Shown here in pieces: positions 36,521 through 45,284 of a stretch of 64,000 nt of DNA (within the stretch, counting starts at the first letter, position 1; every line of letters starts with the position of its first letter). This stretch comes from an uncultured bacterium (lineage in GTDB: Bacteria > Verrucomicrobiota > Kiritimatiellia > CAIKKV01): NCBI GenBank assembly GCA_938038445.1, contig CALHRZ010000010.1:128646-192645 (forward strand), given 5' to 3'. A program made the position numbers and the translations under genes. The notes under the pieces are model-generated. The model was not told the DNA's origin, ran no database searches, and was given only the letters and a program-made list of their open reading frames with translations.

Positions 36521-38242
36521 TTAAGAGAAGGGTTGATTTTCCAACACGGCGAGAGCTGCCAGAACGGCCGCAGTCGGCGCGGACCAGTATTCCATCATCA
36601 TGGGAGAGAGCTGACGATTCATACAGAGGAGGGGCTGATCCTCATGAGGTGTTCCCAAGATTCCACCCACGATGGCCCCGGGTATCTGACCGACGAAGGG
36701 TGAGAAGACTGCGGCGGTACTGTATCCCAAGCCGGTCATCATGCAGCAATCGAACGGGTTGAAACCGAAAATCCATTCGATCTGCTTTTGGCCGAGCGCA
36801 GCCCATCGTGGATCGGCGAGCGCCCGCGCCGCCAGTCCGAAGGCTTCGGCGGTTTGGGCCAACTCGCAATTATTGCCTTCTGCGTGGATGCCGAAATAGC
36901 GGAAGCAGAGTGCTCCACTCAATGGACGCTTACCTGGAACCGGATCGCTCTGAAGACAGAGGCAGGCGGGAAGCGCTCGAAATGGACTCATGCGGGTCAT
37001 CGGTTCCAGACATCCCTCCAGCAGAAGGGTCAGTCCGTCTTTCCATCGGGCGGATTCGGGATGAGCGGGCCAGAGAAGGAGAGCGCGGCTCAACTGGCGT
37101 ACCCTGCGGGCGTATCGGAAAAGATTCCGGCCGCCACGGCCCTGGAAGTTTTCGTTTTCGTCGGGCATTCCGTTGCGGACAAAAAAGCCTGTGAACTGTT
37201 TTTGGCCAAAGCAAGTGCCGTGGACCTGGCGGTCGAGAAGGCGGCGCAGTCCCTCTGCTGCGAGAATGCGCCATTCCGGGGAGGGATCGGTGCGAGCCAG
37301 CGCGAGAAGGGCATCGAGCATATCCTCCGGTTGATTTTCGCGTTGCAAATGGTTTTTCCAAGAATCCAGAATGCGGCGGGCCGCGGAAAGAAAGGCCCGT
37401 CGGCGTTCGGGATCCCGCGATTCAAACCAATCGGCAAGACCTGCGAAAGCGCGCACGCAGTGATCAGCGGTTGCAGGCGAGGTGTCCCGTTTGACCTCCC
37501 GTTCGTCGCCACTGTTCGGAATGTTGTCGGTCCAAACCCCCGACTCATTGGGAACGCGAACGTCGGATGCGATCGAATGCCAGGGAAGGCCGGTGTCCGG
37601 GTCGAGGGTTTTGATCAAGTAGTCCGCCGCTCGTTCCAACTGATGACGGACGAGATCGGGGTCGGCCCCGACGGCAGAGGGATCGGGGTATTCGCGCACG
37701 AAATCGGCCAGCGAATGGGTAACGAAGGCCATCGTGGAAGTCCATTTCCGAAGATCGCCGGCATCATGCCAACCGCCGACGAAATCTTGCGTTTTCCCGA
37801 TATCGGCGATGCGGCCATCATCGAGGTGACACGCTTCGTGCCATCCGGGAACGGCTTCGCCGCACGCGGCGATCCGATACCATTCCAGCAAGAGACGAAA
37901 ACATCGTTTCCATACGTCTCGATAGATCATGAAGGGGACGCTGCGGGAACCTTCATGATGAATTTGGTAGCCGCCGCGTGTGGAAAGGGCGGATAGATCG
38001 CAGACGAGATATTCCCCAAGGGGAGTTCGTTCGCGAGTGCCTCGGATCGGATGATGGGCGGCCATCCATTCTGGAGAACCGAAGGGGTGGCGGATGAGAG
38101 ATGAGACTTCGACCCCGTGAAAGGTTTCACCTCCCAGCCAGCCTATCCGATCGGAAGCAACGGGAACGAGGGCGCGTTTTAGGGGATCGTCGGGGCGAAA
38201 CCCGACGTGATTGACGTGGAGAACGGGGTGTGTAGTGTTCAT
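36521..38242 (-). CDS. GH9-family glycosidase-like protein
   Basis: A 573-residue protein with an N-terminal Ig-like domain (about 6-110; VNHVGFRPDD) and a GH9 (alpha/alpha)6 domain. GGWHDAGD supplies Asp160 and Asp163, the pair that activates water in GH9. At the C-terminus, aligning by the final Ser-Ala-Pro puts Met548 where GH9 has its catalytic Glu; the nearest Glu is 551. It may therefore be inactive or act differently from cellulases. The start 38242 is chosen because it overlaps the preceding stop as ATGA, which also means no signal peptide. It is the second gene of the esterase operon. Confidence 0.87.
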   Translation of the reverse strand: MNTTHPVLHVNHVGFRPDDPLKRALVPVASDRIGWLGGETFHGVEVSSLIRHPFGSPEWMAAHHPIRGTRERTPLGEYLVCDLSALSTRGGYQIHHEGSRSVPFMIYRDVWKRCFRLLLEWYRIAACGEAVPGWHEACHLDDGRIADIGKTQDFVGGWHDAGDLRKWTSTMAFVTHSLADFVREYPDPSAVGADPDLVRHQLERAADYLIKTLDPDTGLPWHSIASDVRVPNESGVWTDNIPNSGDEREVKRDTSPATADHCVRAFAGLADWFESRDPERRRAFLSAARRILDSWKNHLQRENQPEDMLDALLALARTDPSPEWRILAAEGLRRLLDRQVHGTCFGQKQFTGFFVRNGMPDENENFQGRGGRNLFRYARRVRQLSRALLLWPAHPESARWKDGLTLLLEGCLEPMTRMSPFRALPACLCLQSDPVPGKRPLSGALCFRYFGIHAEGNNCELAQTAEAFGLAARALADPRWAALGQKQIEWIFGFNPFDCCMMTGLGYSTAAVFSPFVGQIPGAIVGGILGTPHEDQPLLCMNRQLSPMMMEYWSAPTAAVLAALAVLENQPFS

Positions 38243-40311
38243 GGCGAGGAAGAAGATGATCCGGCCAGGCGATCGCTCCACTCCCGAAGAGTCTTTGCAA
38301 GGCCGGGTCCGGATCCGTGAAAGTGCGTGTTACCGGGGAAGAAGGCTTTCTGGTCAGCGGGTAAACCTGTCAGATTATGATAGGCCGCCAGGGGACCCAT
38401 GCTGTGGACCGTCAGATCGCCGATATTGCTGCCGATGTAGGTCGGGCATCGGATGCGGGGGCAAAAATTGACAGGATTGTAGTAGCTCAGCATGCGTTTG
38501 AGGTCTTCCAACGTTTGGCTGGGAGGGACTTGGGCCATCGTTGGGCCGAAACTGGGATAGTTTTCCAGGATTTCATGGGGCTGGCAAAGGGCGGGGCAAT
38601 CGGCAATGCAGACCGTGACACGCGGATCAAGGGCGGCCGCAATCAACGCCAAGGCTCCCCCTTGGCTTCCGCCCCTCGCCATGAGACGGCGAAGATCCAC
38701 GAGGTCGGGACGGCTGGCCAGGTAATCAATTGCGCGGACCATTGCGCAATACCATCGGCGGGCCACATACTCGTCACGACTGTCGAGGGGCCCCCACCAG
38801 GGATGATTGAAGGGGATATCGGGCGCATCAGGCGCGTGACCACGGATCAAGGGAACGATCGTTACGAAGCGAGGGTCATGGCGCAGTTCGGAACCGAAGG
38901 TACCGTCGGTCTGCTTTCGGACACCGTATCCCCTCGTGTTGGGGTGAGCCGTGATCATGGCGGGATAGGGCGGGTGCCCGGTTTTGGGAACGAAAAGCAT
39001 CGCGTGGATGCGCTGTCCGCCCCAGCTATTGTAACGGACGTGAAAAATCTCAAAAGCAGGATGGTCGATCAAATCGGCTACTCGTTCGGTTTCCGATTCC
39101 AGCGGGATCGCCCGTAGTTCAGCAAGTGTTTGATTCCAAAACGCATCGAAATCGGGCAAGATGAGAAGATTCGGGCGATAATGTTCCAAATCATATCCCA
39201 TCCGGTACCGGCCAATCCATATCAGGCGGTTGTCGCTGCCGACCAGTCGTCCCCACACTTCACTGACGCCGGGAAGGTGAAACACGGGATGAAACACGGC
39301 GCGATACGTCGTACCCGTACCCGTAAGCGTCCGGGAATCCAACAAGACTCGCTCGGAGAAGTGAGGTTTTCCAAGGGAATGGACGATTTCGAGTTCCGCG
39401 TAGCCTTGGAACGGGTGAGGTCCGACCCAATCGAATACAAGTCCGAAATCCAGTTGGGTGTTAGGACCGTAAATGGGCCGGCCGACGCCGCGTGTGGCGC
39501 CTTGGCCGTTTATCGGTTCGTCCGGTTCGTTAAGAATCCGGACATCGAAACGAGGGCGGAGGACGAAATTCTCCTCGCGCGGAACCGGATCGAGGAGGAG
39601 GTGATAGCGGTTGGGAGCGAAGCCCCGACAAGAGAAAGCGATGGCCAAACGAGACTTCCCGGATGGGTGGGGGAAAAGCCCTGCCTCCAGTTCCGGTGAG
39701 GGTTGGTCCTTGGCATTTTCCTCCGTTTGCTTTGGGATTGATCGGATCACAAGCGCGGTTCCGTTGCGGTGGACCGCGAGGAATTCGGAGCTTTTTCGCC
39801 GTTCGGTCGAAGTGGGTCGAAGGACGGTTTGCATCCAGGGGCGGTTATGGCTGTGACCGGTTCGGAGCAGTACCACATCATCGGAAAAAAACATGATCGC
39901 GCGGCCGGGGTTCGGATCATTCGCGCCGAAATAGAGTTCAAACTCTGGACGATGCCAATCGGGGCTGATTTTGATGATTCGAATGCCATCCGCCACCGAT
40001 CCGGCGCGTCCCACCCAGTCATCGTGGGAAAGAACGCTCAACAGAGGGAAATACGAAAACCAATGTGAATCGTTCTGAAAAACCAGAGCCCCGGCGTGAG
40101 CATCGGTATGCCAGAACTCATTGGGGCCGACTTTCAGAGAAACCCATCCTCTTTCCCGATCGCTTGCGATGGACATTGCGTCCGATCGGAAGAGAAGTCC
40201 GTTGGTTGTCTCGACAAAGAGGTTCAGCGGAAATTCGGTTTGGGCTATTCCTCGCGCGCTGAGAAGGATCATCGCAATAATCCATGCTTGGAAAGGGGGT
40301 ACCCTTTTCAT
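38239..40311 (-). CDS. Secreted acetyl-xylan-esterase-like protein (CE7/AXE1 type)
   Basis: A 690-residue protein with a signal peptide (IIAMILLSARGIAQ) and AGGAG before the ATG. Residues about 25-365 are beta-rich and unassigned. Residues about 380-685 are an alpha/beta-hydrolase of the AXE1/cephalosporin-C-deacetylase type: nucleophile Ser549 in GGSQGG, Asp632 in SNIGDLT, and His663 or His665 in GNTHFHG. Expected activity is removal of acetyl groups from sugars outside the cytoplasm. It is the first gene of the operon running to 29165, with a near-consensus promoter just upstream, and overlaps the GH9-like gene by 4 bases. Confidence 0.87.
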   Translation of the reverse strand: MKRVPPFQAWIIAMILLSARGIAQTEFPLNLFVETTNGLLFRSDAMSIASDRERGWVSLKVGPNEFWHTDAHAGALVFQNDSHWFSYFPLLSVLSHDDWVGRAGSVADGIRIIKISPDWHRPEFELYFGANDPNPGRAIMFFSDDVVLLRTGHSHNRPWMQTVLRPTSTERRKSSEFLAVHRNGTALVIRSIPKQTEENAKDQPSPELEAGLFPHPSGKSRLAIAFSCRGFAPNRYHLLLDPVPREENFVLRPRFDVRILNEPDEPINGQGATRGVGRPIYGPNTQLDFGLVFDWVGPHPFQGYAELEIVHSLGKPHFSERVLLDSRTLTGTGTTYRAVFHPVFHLPGVSEVWGRLVGSDNRLIWIGRYRMGYDLEHYRPNLLILPDFDAFWNQTLAELRAIPLESETERVADLIDHPAFEIFHVRYNSWGGQRIHAMLFVPKTGHPPYPAMITAHPNTRGYGVRKQTDGTFGSELRHDPRFVTIVPLIRGHAPDAPDIPFNHPWWGPLDSRDEYVARRWYCAMVRAIDYLASRPDLVDLRRLMARGGSQGGALALIAAALDPRVTVCIADCPALCQPHEILENYPSFGPTMAQVPPSQTLEDLKRMLSYYNPVNFCPRIRCPTYIGSNIGDLTVHSMGPLAAYHNLTGLPADQKAFFPGNTHFHGSGPGLAKTLREWSDRLAGSSSSSP

Positions 40312-40347
40312 GGAACTCCTGATTCACGTAGTTATCCAACAAGCTTG

Positions 40348-40376
40348 ATCATAAAGGATAAAGTCGGGGGTGTCAA
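40348..40376 (-). promoter_or_regulatory. Near-consensus sigma70 promoter for the esterase operon
   Basis: On the minus strand TTGACA (40371-40376) and TATGAT (40348-40353) are separated by exactly 17 bases: 6/6 and 5/6 matches. The start codon at 40311 lies about 30 bases downstream of the predicted transcript start. The palindrome CAAGCTTG (40340-40347) falls near that start and could be a repressor site. Confidence 0.75.
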
Positions 40377-40430
40377 AGCGATTCGCCGTTTGAATGCTGG
40401 GGGAGCGACTGGCACTGGCAATGGAACCTG

Positions 40431-40460
40431 TTGACCGTAACATAATGAACGGGATAGAGT
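40431..40460 (+). promoter_or_regulatory. Possible sigma70 promoter for the acyltransferase gene
   Basis: TTGACC (40431-40436), an 18-base spacer and TAGAGT (40455-40460) match 5/6 and 4/6 of the consensus. They would give a leader of about 45 bases before the ATG at 40513. Confidence 0.45.
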
Positions 40461-40512
40461 ATCGCCGGTTTTGTGCGGGAAAAGCGTGAAACCCTTTACT
40501 CGTTCACGTCAC

Positions 40513-41784
40513 ATGGAAAACCCGATTCGTTTCGACGAAGTCCAGTCGTTTCTGGGACTGACCAACGTCGCCCCCCGGATGGCGGACTCTTGGTTTTTGA
40601 GTCAGGCGGCCTTGAACCGCCCCGAACGCTCAGACTTTTTGAATCTTCCGGTTTTGCTTGATGCCGCCCGCTCTTTGGAGATGCCGGATTCGTTTCTTCA
40701 AGCCGTCCGATCGGCTGTCCGGGAAGTCCGACGCGAACCCCGGTTGTTTCGATACCTTTGGCATTGTCGATGGCTGTTGTCTGACCCTGCTGCGGAGTGG
40801 CCCGTCCAAGAGGCGGGTTTTCCGTCGATTGCGGCAAATGTTTCGGATGCGGCGGGAATGGGGTATGCCCTTGTATTTCTCGATCTCTTTCCGTTGGCCT
40901 GGGAGCGATTTCGCCGCAGAGGCTGTGAGGAGGGCGTGATCCGCGATACGCTGGGAGATTTCCGGCGTTGGGTCGATCATTTTCGGGAGCATCATGGCGG
41001 GCAGTGGGGGCTCAGCAACCTCGGCTGGCTTCAGCATCACTTGCGCGCCCGCCTTTTTGCTCTGGGCCGCCTCCAATTCCGGATGGAAACCTTTCCCTAT
41101 GATTTTCACGCATGGCGGGAACGATCCACCGGCCGCGTGCTATTGCTTGCCGGGGAGGGGATGCGTTTTCGAACCGATGGCCAATTCGCCGATGCGGACG
41201 GACAGACCGCTGCGGAATCCGACACTTGGTCTGCATGGCATCGGGAGGACAAACGGCAGGTTGAGGGATTTCCGATTCATCCGCTCGGCCATGCGCTTCG
41301 CCAGAAGGTTCGACTGAAGATCGGCGAATGGATTCGGGTCTTGAAGCGGGGCGATGCCGTTTGGGGTGTCCATATCCCCGCCGGCCGCCCCATGGATTTT
41401 TCCGAATGCGGGCTATCCCTTGGCCGATCGATATTTTATCTGCCTCGCATCGCGCCAGAGCATCCGGGCTGTGTTTGGACTTGCTCTTCCTGGCTTTTGG
41501 ATCCTCAGTTTGAACAACAGCTGCCTTCCGATTCCAATACCGTGCTTTTTTTACGGGAGTTTTACCTTCATCCGTTGCCGGCTGCCACGGATCATGCGTT
41601 ATTCGAACGGGTCTTTGACAATCGTAGACCGCCGTTCGACCCCCTGCCGAAGTCCTTGACCACCATGCAACGGGCCGTATTGGAACATCTTCGCGGAGGA
41701 GGCCGCTGGCGCGCGGGTGGGGGAGTAATGTTTTGGGAAGATCAGCCATGGGGCCGTCAGATTTATCGCCGTCAATGGGCTTAA
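40513..41784 (+). CDS. GNAT-like acyltransferase-domain protein (NAT_N/GNAT_C architecture)
   Basis: A 423-residue protein. The all-alpha N-terminal half and the C-terminal half, with LSNLGWLQHHLRARLF and LGRLQF, fit the two-part family annotated as acyltransferase-domain-containing protein (NAT_N plus a GNAT-like C-terminal domain). The natural substrate is not known. ATG 40513 is preferred; a TTG at 40471 would add 14 residues and would sit almost at the predicted transcript start. It is a single-gene unit closed by the strong terminator at 41789-41821. Confidence 0.7.
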   Translation: MENPIRFDEVQSFLGLTNVAPRMADSWFLSQAALNRPERSDFLNLPVLLDAARSLEMPDSFLQAVRSAVREVRREPRLFRYLWHCRWLLSDPAAEWPVQEAGFPSIAANVSDAAGMGYALVFLDLFPLAWERFRRRGCEEGVIRDTLGDFRRWVDHFREHHGGQWGLSNLGWLQHHLRARLFALGRLQFRMETFPYDFHAWRERSTGRVLLLAGEGMRFRTDGQFADADGQTAAESDTWSAWHREDKRQVEGFPIHPLGHALRQKVRLKIGEWIRVLKRGDAVWGVHIPAGRPMDFSECGLSLGRSIFYLPRIAPEHPGCVWTCSSWLLDPQFEQQLPSDSNTVLFLREFYLHPLPAATDHALFERVFDNRRPPFDPLPKSLTTMQRAVLEHLRGGGRWRAGGGVMFWEDQPWGRQIYRRQWA

Positions 41785-41788
41785 AAAA

Positions 41789-41821
41789 AAGAGGAGGCGC
41801 GAACGCCTCCTCTTGTTTTTA
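41789..41821. terminator. Bidirectional rho-independent terminator
   Basis: A perfect 11-bp stem (arms AAGAGGAGGCG and CGCCTCCTCTT) with a CGAA tetraloop lies between an A-tract on the left and a T-tract on the right. It therefore terminates both the acyltransferase gene (+) and the RRM gene (-), whose coding ends flank it. Confidence 0.93.
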
Positions 41822-41837
41822 TGCGTTTTGGGAATTT

Positions 41838-42116
41838 CTACCAACGTCCTCCACGGTTAGAGCCGCCGGAACGGGGACGGGGTTGGGACTCGTTAACGCG
41901 CAAGGAACGGCCGTCCAGTTCCGATCCGTTCATGCCTTCGATGGCCTTTGTTGCCTCGCCTCGATCGGGCATCTGAACGAACCCGAAACCCTTGGAACGA
42001 CCGGTTTCCCGATCGGTCACCACACGGGCGGACGTGACTTTTCCGAACTGTTCGAACGCCTGTTGGAGCTGTCGGTCCGTGGTTGCGTAGGACAGGTTGC
42101 CTACATAGATGTCCAT
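41838..42116 (-). CDS. Small RNA-binding protein with one RRM domain
   Basis: A 92-residue protein consisting of one RRM: RNP2 is IYVGNL at the N-terminus and RNP1 is KGFGFVQM. A short Gly/Arg-rich tail (SGGSNRGGRW) follows. It resembles the glycine-rich, cold-inducible RNA-binding proteins common in cyanobacteria and PVC bacteria, which bind single-stranded RNA and often respond to cold. The start at 42116 (MDIYVGNL) is the usual one for the family and has GAGG eight bases upstream. In-frame ATGs at 42158 and 42185 would add an acidic extension of 14-23 residues and cannot be excluded. Confidence 0.9.
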   Translation of the reverse strand: MDIYVGNLSYATTDRQLQQAFEQFGKVTSARVVTDRETGRSKGFGFVQMPDRGEATKAIEGMNGSELDGRSLRVNESQPRPRSGGSNRGGRW

Positions 42117-42214
42117 ACTGTCTGCCTCTTCGTCTTCTGACGAACTTCCTTGTGTCATGATTGCTTCTTCATCCGACTCCGTCATGACACCAGGCGAATC
42201 CGGACCCGACCGGT

Positions 42215-42245
42215 CTTATACCGATCAAACAATAGATCTTTGCAA
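42215..42245 (-). promoter_or_regulatory. Possible promoter for the RRM gene
   Basis: On the minus strand TTGCAA (42240-42245) and TATAAG (42215-42220) are 19 bases apart. The -10 element is good and the spacing long. It would give a leader of about 100 bases, which could suit an RNA-thermosensor-type 5' region; that is speculation. Confidence 0.3.
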
Positions 42246-42281
42246 AAAATAAACGCTTTGTCACGAAATATTTTTATTTTT

Positions 42282-42609
42282 TTTGGAAGCGGCCCACACC
42301 GACCCGAGCGATGGGGGACCTTCCACAGCCTCATCGAGCACGAGCGCCTCATAATCGAGCCGTTTCACCGTCGCTTCGGCTTCCATGCCCAAGTCACCTT
42401 CTATTAAGTCTTCTTCCATTACGCCCGCGCCAACTCCTTCAAGAACCACCAGACGCCTATCCCGATCATCCGCCAACGCGATTCCGCGATCGGTCTACGG
42501 ATCGGCTTCCTCCCGCCCCTCTTCCTCGAATCGCTTGCTCCCGAAGCCCGATCCCCCTTGTTCCCCCCGGGGGGATACCATGTCCCCTCCTCCCCTCCTA
42601 TCCCTCGCG
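42282..42609 (+). pseudogene. Remnant of an integrase-type (DDE) transposase, C-terminal part
   Basis: In one frame the region reads WGTFHSLIEHERLIIEPFHR, then FGFHAQVTFY, a TAA stop (42405-42407), and directly onward VFFHYARANSFKNHQTPIP and LPPLFLESL. This resembles the C-terminal part of integrase-core transposases (a histidine/acidic helix, then A-N-S-x-K-x-x-Q-T-P and L-P-P-x-F-L). Codons across the stretch end strongly in C or G, unlike a random open frame, and the opposite-strand frame at 42261-42476 is its shadow. No N-terminal or catalytic part remains, and the left edge meets an A/T-rich tract. It is a decayed insertion between the RRM gene and the gene at 42783. Family assignment is from motif memory only. 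Confidence 0.55.
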
Positions 42610-42782
42610 TGGCACTTTTCGCGCATTGCAAAACAGCAAGCAGGAACCCCTACGATGTTTGCGTATCATAAAAAGGCGGCGTTCTTTCTGGTTGAATTTG
42701 TGAAATCGAAGAAGTTGCAATCAGGGAAATTATTTCTTTTGTTGCCGTGTTGTTTATGTTAAAGGTCACACACTTTAACATC

Positions 42783-45284
42783 ATGCGACTGAATCTGCCA
42801 ACCAGTGCGAAAGAAACCCAGAAAGATCGTTTTCGTTTTTTCGTTCTGCTGGCAATCGTGACACTCACCAAAATTCCTTCGATGGCGCTTTTCCCTTTGA
42901 CAGGAGATGAAGCGTATCACTGGGAGTGGTCACGTCGGCTGGCACCGGCCTATTACGACCATCCGGGCGCCATTGCATGGGCGGTTGCGCTGAGCACCCG
43001 GCTGACAGGAATTCATTCGGAATGGAGCATCCGCCTGCCCGCCTTGGTCGCATTGATTATTGTCTCGTTGCTCATGTGGCGGCTGACGCGGCGCGTTGCT
43101 CTTGACGCGGGGCTTGGGTCTGCGCATGCTTTCCGAGCGGGCGAATGGGCTGGCTTGATGGTGGCCGCCGCGCCGGTGTTTGCGGTGCTCAGCATGTATT
43201 GCAGTACGGATCCTCCGCTGCTGCTTTTCTGGATGATGGCGCTGGACTTCGGATATAGGGCGTTTCGTGGGAACCGAGTTTTTGATTGGCTTGGCCTTGG
43301 GTGTTCCTTGGGGCTTGCGTTAAATTCCAAATTCTTGGCCTTCTTACTGGTTGCGGCCGTTGGGGTGACACTTCTTCTGACGCCGGAGGGGCGGCGGTGC
43401 CTTAAGACTGTTGGTCCCTGGCTTGGGATGGCGGCGGCTGTTCTTTTCATGATGCCTGTGCTGATTTGGAACCTGCAAAACGATTGGGCGACTTTTCGTT
43501 TTAATTTCATGATTCGGCAAGCAGAAACGCTGAAGCGCTTTTCGCTGCAACACGCCGGCGAATATGTGGGCGGACAGCTTATTGTTCTGCTGCCGGTTGC
43601 CGCACTGCTGGGAATCTCTGCATTGGGGCGTATCAGCCGCCGGCTCTTCTCCAGACGCGCAAATGTCGGCATCGTCTTCCTCTGGGTGTCCGCCCTCATT
43701 CCGCTGGGCATATTCTTTTTGGTGTCCTGGAAGCGTCGGGTGGGGATTCATTGGCCAGCGGCCGGATGGTTGAGTGCTTTGATCCTTGCGGCGGTCGAAT
43801 GGGTGCCCCGAAGCCGATCGGATTCCCATACGCCCGCGATTCGCTTTTGGGTGCGTTTGGCGGCCCGTGGTTCCTTCGCGTTCTTACTGATTGGGTCGGG
43901 GATGGCATGGTTCCTTTATGCGGCCGGACCCTTACAGTCTCCTGCATGGGTTGCCACCTTTTGGAACCAGGTATATGGCTGGCGAGAGGCGGGGCGGCAG
44001 ATCACCGCTCTGCAGCAGCGTCTTTCAAGCAAAACGGAGAAAGGAACGGTGTTGTTCTGCCAATCGTATGCTATGGCGGCTCAAGTCGCTTTTTACACAC
44101 CCGGCCATCCAACCGTTTTACTGTGGGCACCTCCTGCGGTGCATGGGCAGGAGTACCGGCGATGGGATCGGTTTGAAGCCTACCGGGGCAGTAATGTGCT
44201 GCTGGTCGGGCGCCAAGAGGTCACTAAAGTTCTGCCCATGTTGCGCAGGCATTGCCGGTCCATCGGTTCTCCCCAACCCCTTGTCGTTTCCCACAGGGGG
44301 TCTATTCTTCGTAAGGGCGAATGGGTGCATGGAGAGGGATTTGATGGGCGCAGTCCCGACTGGTCGGGCGGCCCGGATTTTCCGGAACAATCCCTCCAAT
44401 TTTCAGGCCATCGGGCGTTGGAGGAGGTTGCCGCGTTTGTCGCCATCGGCCCTCGGCCGGCGGGCTCGGAGGGCATGGGACGGGCCGCGGCGCACGTGGC
44501 AGGACGTCTTCGGGAGTTGGGGCTCGCGGTTAAAACCGATATCTTTGAAGATGGAACGCCGTATGGGAGGAAATGGTTTCAGAATGTGGAAGCCCGGTTG
44601 CCGGGAAACGCGAAGGGGTGTGTGCTTTTCGTTTCGCATATGGATACAAAAGTCGGTATTTCCGAGGATTTCGTTGGAGCCAACGACTCGGGATCCAGCA
44701 CGGGGTTTCTGATTGAATTGGCCCGAGCGCTTTCCGAAGGGCAGTGGAGCGGCCCCGATCTTTATTTTCTTTTCGTGGACGGAGAGGAATGTCTCGTCGA
44801 ATATGGTCCGAGCGACGGGTTGCACGGAAGTCGCCATGCGGCGGCCCGATGGAAAACATCCTCTCTTGCCTCCCAGGTGCGGGCAGTAATCGTTGTGGAC
44901 ATGATCGGGGACAGGGACTTAACCGTGACAATCCCACGAAATGGGAATGCGGCTTTGATTCAATCGGTTTTTCGGGCCGCGGAAAAGGAAGGATTTCGTT
45001 CCTATTTTCGTCTTCACCGGCAAACAATTCTTGATGACCACGTTCCATTTCTGGAAGCGGGCTTTCCCGCCATTCTGTTAATTGATTTCGAATACGGCAG
45101 CCGTCTGGGACGGAATGACTATTGGCATACCCCTGAGGATACGTTCGACAAGCTTTCCGCCGAATCGTTGGAAATCGTTGGCCGGGTCGTGATTCGACTT
45201 CTCCACATGCTGGCTGAGGATCCCAATCCGTCTCCTCACTCCCCGTTGTTCTCTCCGGCAGCCGCTGTGGGGGAAGGGGGGTAA
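42783..45284 (+). CDS. Fusion of a GT-C glycosyltransferase (ArnT/PMT-like) with a glutaminyl-cyclase-like M28 domain
   Basis: An 833-residue protein. Residues about 10-400 are a polytopic membrane domain of the GT39/ArnT-type: a first loop with LTGDEAYHWEW (Asp42) and DPPLLLFWM, with about 10 hydrophobic helices. These enzymes transfer sugars from lipid carriers. Residues about 540-815 are an M28-type zinc domain closest to glutaminyl cyclase: SHMD (His619), ANDSG (Asp635), DGEE (Glu668-Glu669), LHGSRHAA, YWHTPED (His782). The expected zinc ligands are Asp635, Glu669 and His782. The frame is continuous, so this is a true fusion as sequenced. The start could also be 42756. Its 3' end overlaps the convergent exonuclease gene by 49 bases. 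Confidence 0.85.
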   Translation: MRLNLPTSAKETQKDRFRFFVLLAIVTLTKIPSMALFPLTGDEAYHWEWSRRLAPAYYDHPGAIAWAVALSTRLTGIHSEWSIRLPALVALIIVSLLMWRLTRRVALDAGLGSAHAFRAGEWAGLMVAAAPVFAVLSMYCSTDPPLLLFWMMALDFGYRAFRGNRVFDWLGLGCSLGLALNSKFLAFLLVAAVGVTLLLTPEGRRCLKTVGPWLGMAAAVLFMMPVLIWNLQNDWATFRFNFMIRQAETLKRFSLQHAGEYVGGQLIVLLPVAALLGISALGRISRRLFSRRANVGIVFLWVSALIPLGIFFLVSWKRRVGIHWPAAGWLSALILAAVEWVPRSRSDSHTPAIRFWVRLAARGSFAFLLIGSGMAWFLYAAGPLQSPAWVATFWNQVYGWREAGRQITALQQRLSSKTEKGTVLFCQSYAMAAQVAFYTPGHPTVLLWAPPAVHGQEYRRWDRFEAYRGSNVLLVGRQEVTKVLPMLRRHCRSIGSPQPLVVSHRGSILRKGEWVHGEGFDGRSPDWSGGPDFPEQSLQFSGHRALEEVAAFVAIGPRPAGSEGMGRAAAHVAGRLRELGLAVKTDIFEDGTPYGRKWFQNVEARLPGNAKGCVLFVSHMDTKVGISEDFVGANDSGSSTGFLIELARALSEGQWSGPDLYFLFVDGEECLVEYGPSDGLHGSRHAAARWKTSSLASQVRAVIVVDMIGDRDLTVTIPRNGNAALIQSVFRAAEKEGFRSYFRLHRQTILDDHVPFLEAGFPAILLIDFEYGSRLGRNDYWHTPEDTFDKLSAESLEIVGRVVIRLLHMLAEDPNPSPHSPLFSPAAAVGEGG

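Noticed and set aside
42261..42476. 71-residue acidic open frame on the minus strand
   Set aside because: It starts at TTG without a ribosome-binding site and is antisense to the transposase remnant, whose codon bias explains it.
42562..42575. 14-base palindrome TCCCCCCGGGGGGA as a regulatory site
   Set aside because: It falls inside the transposase remnant (Pro-Pro-Gly-Gly codons) and is far from a promoter.
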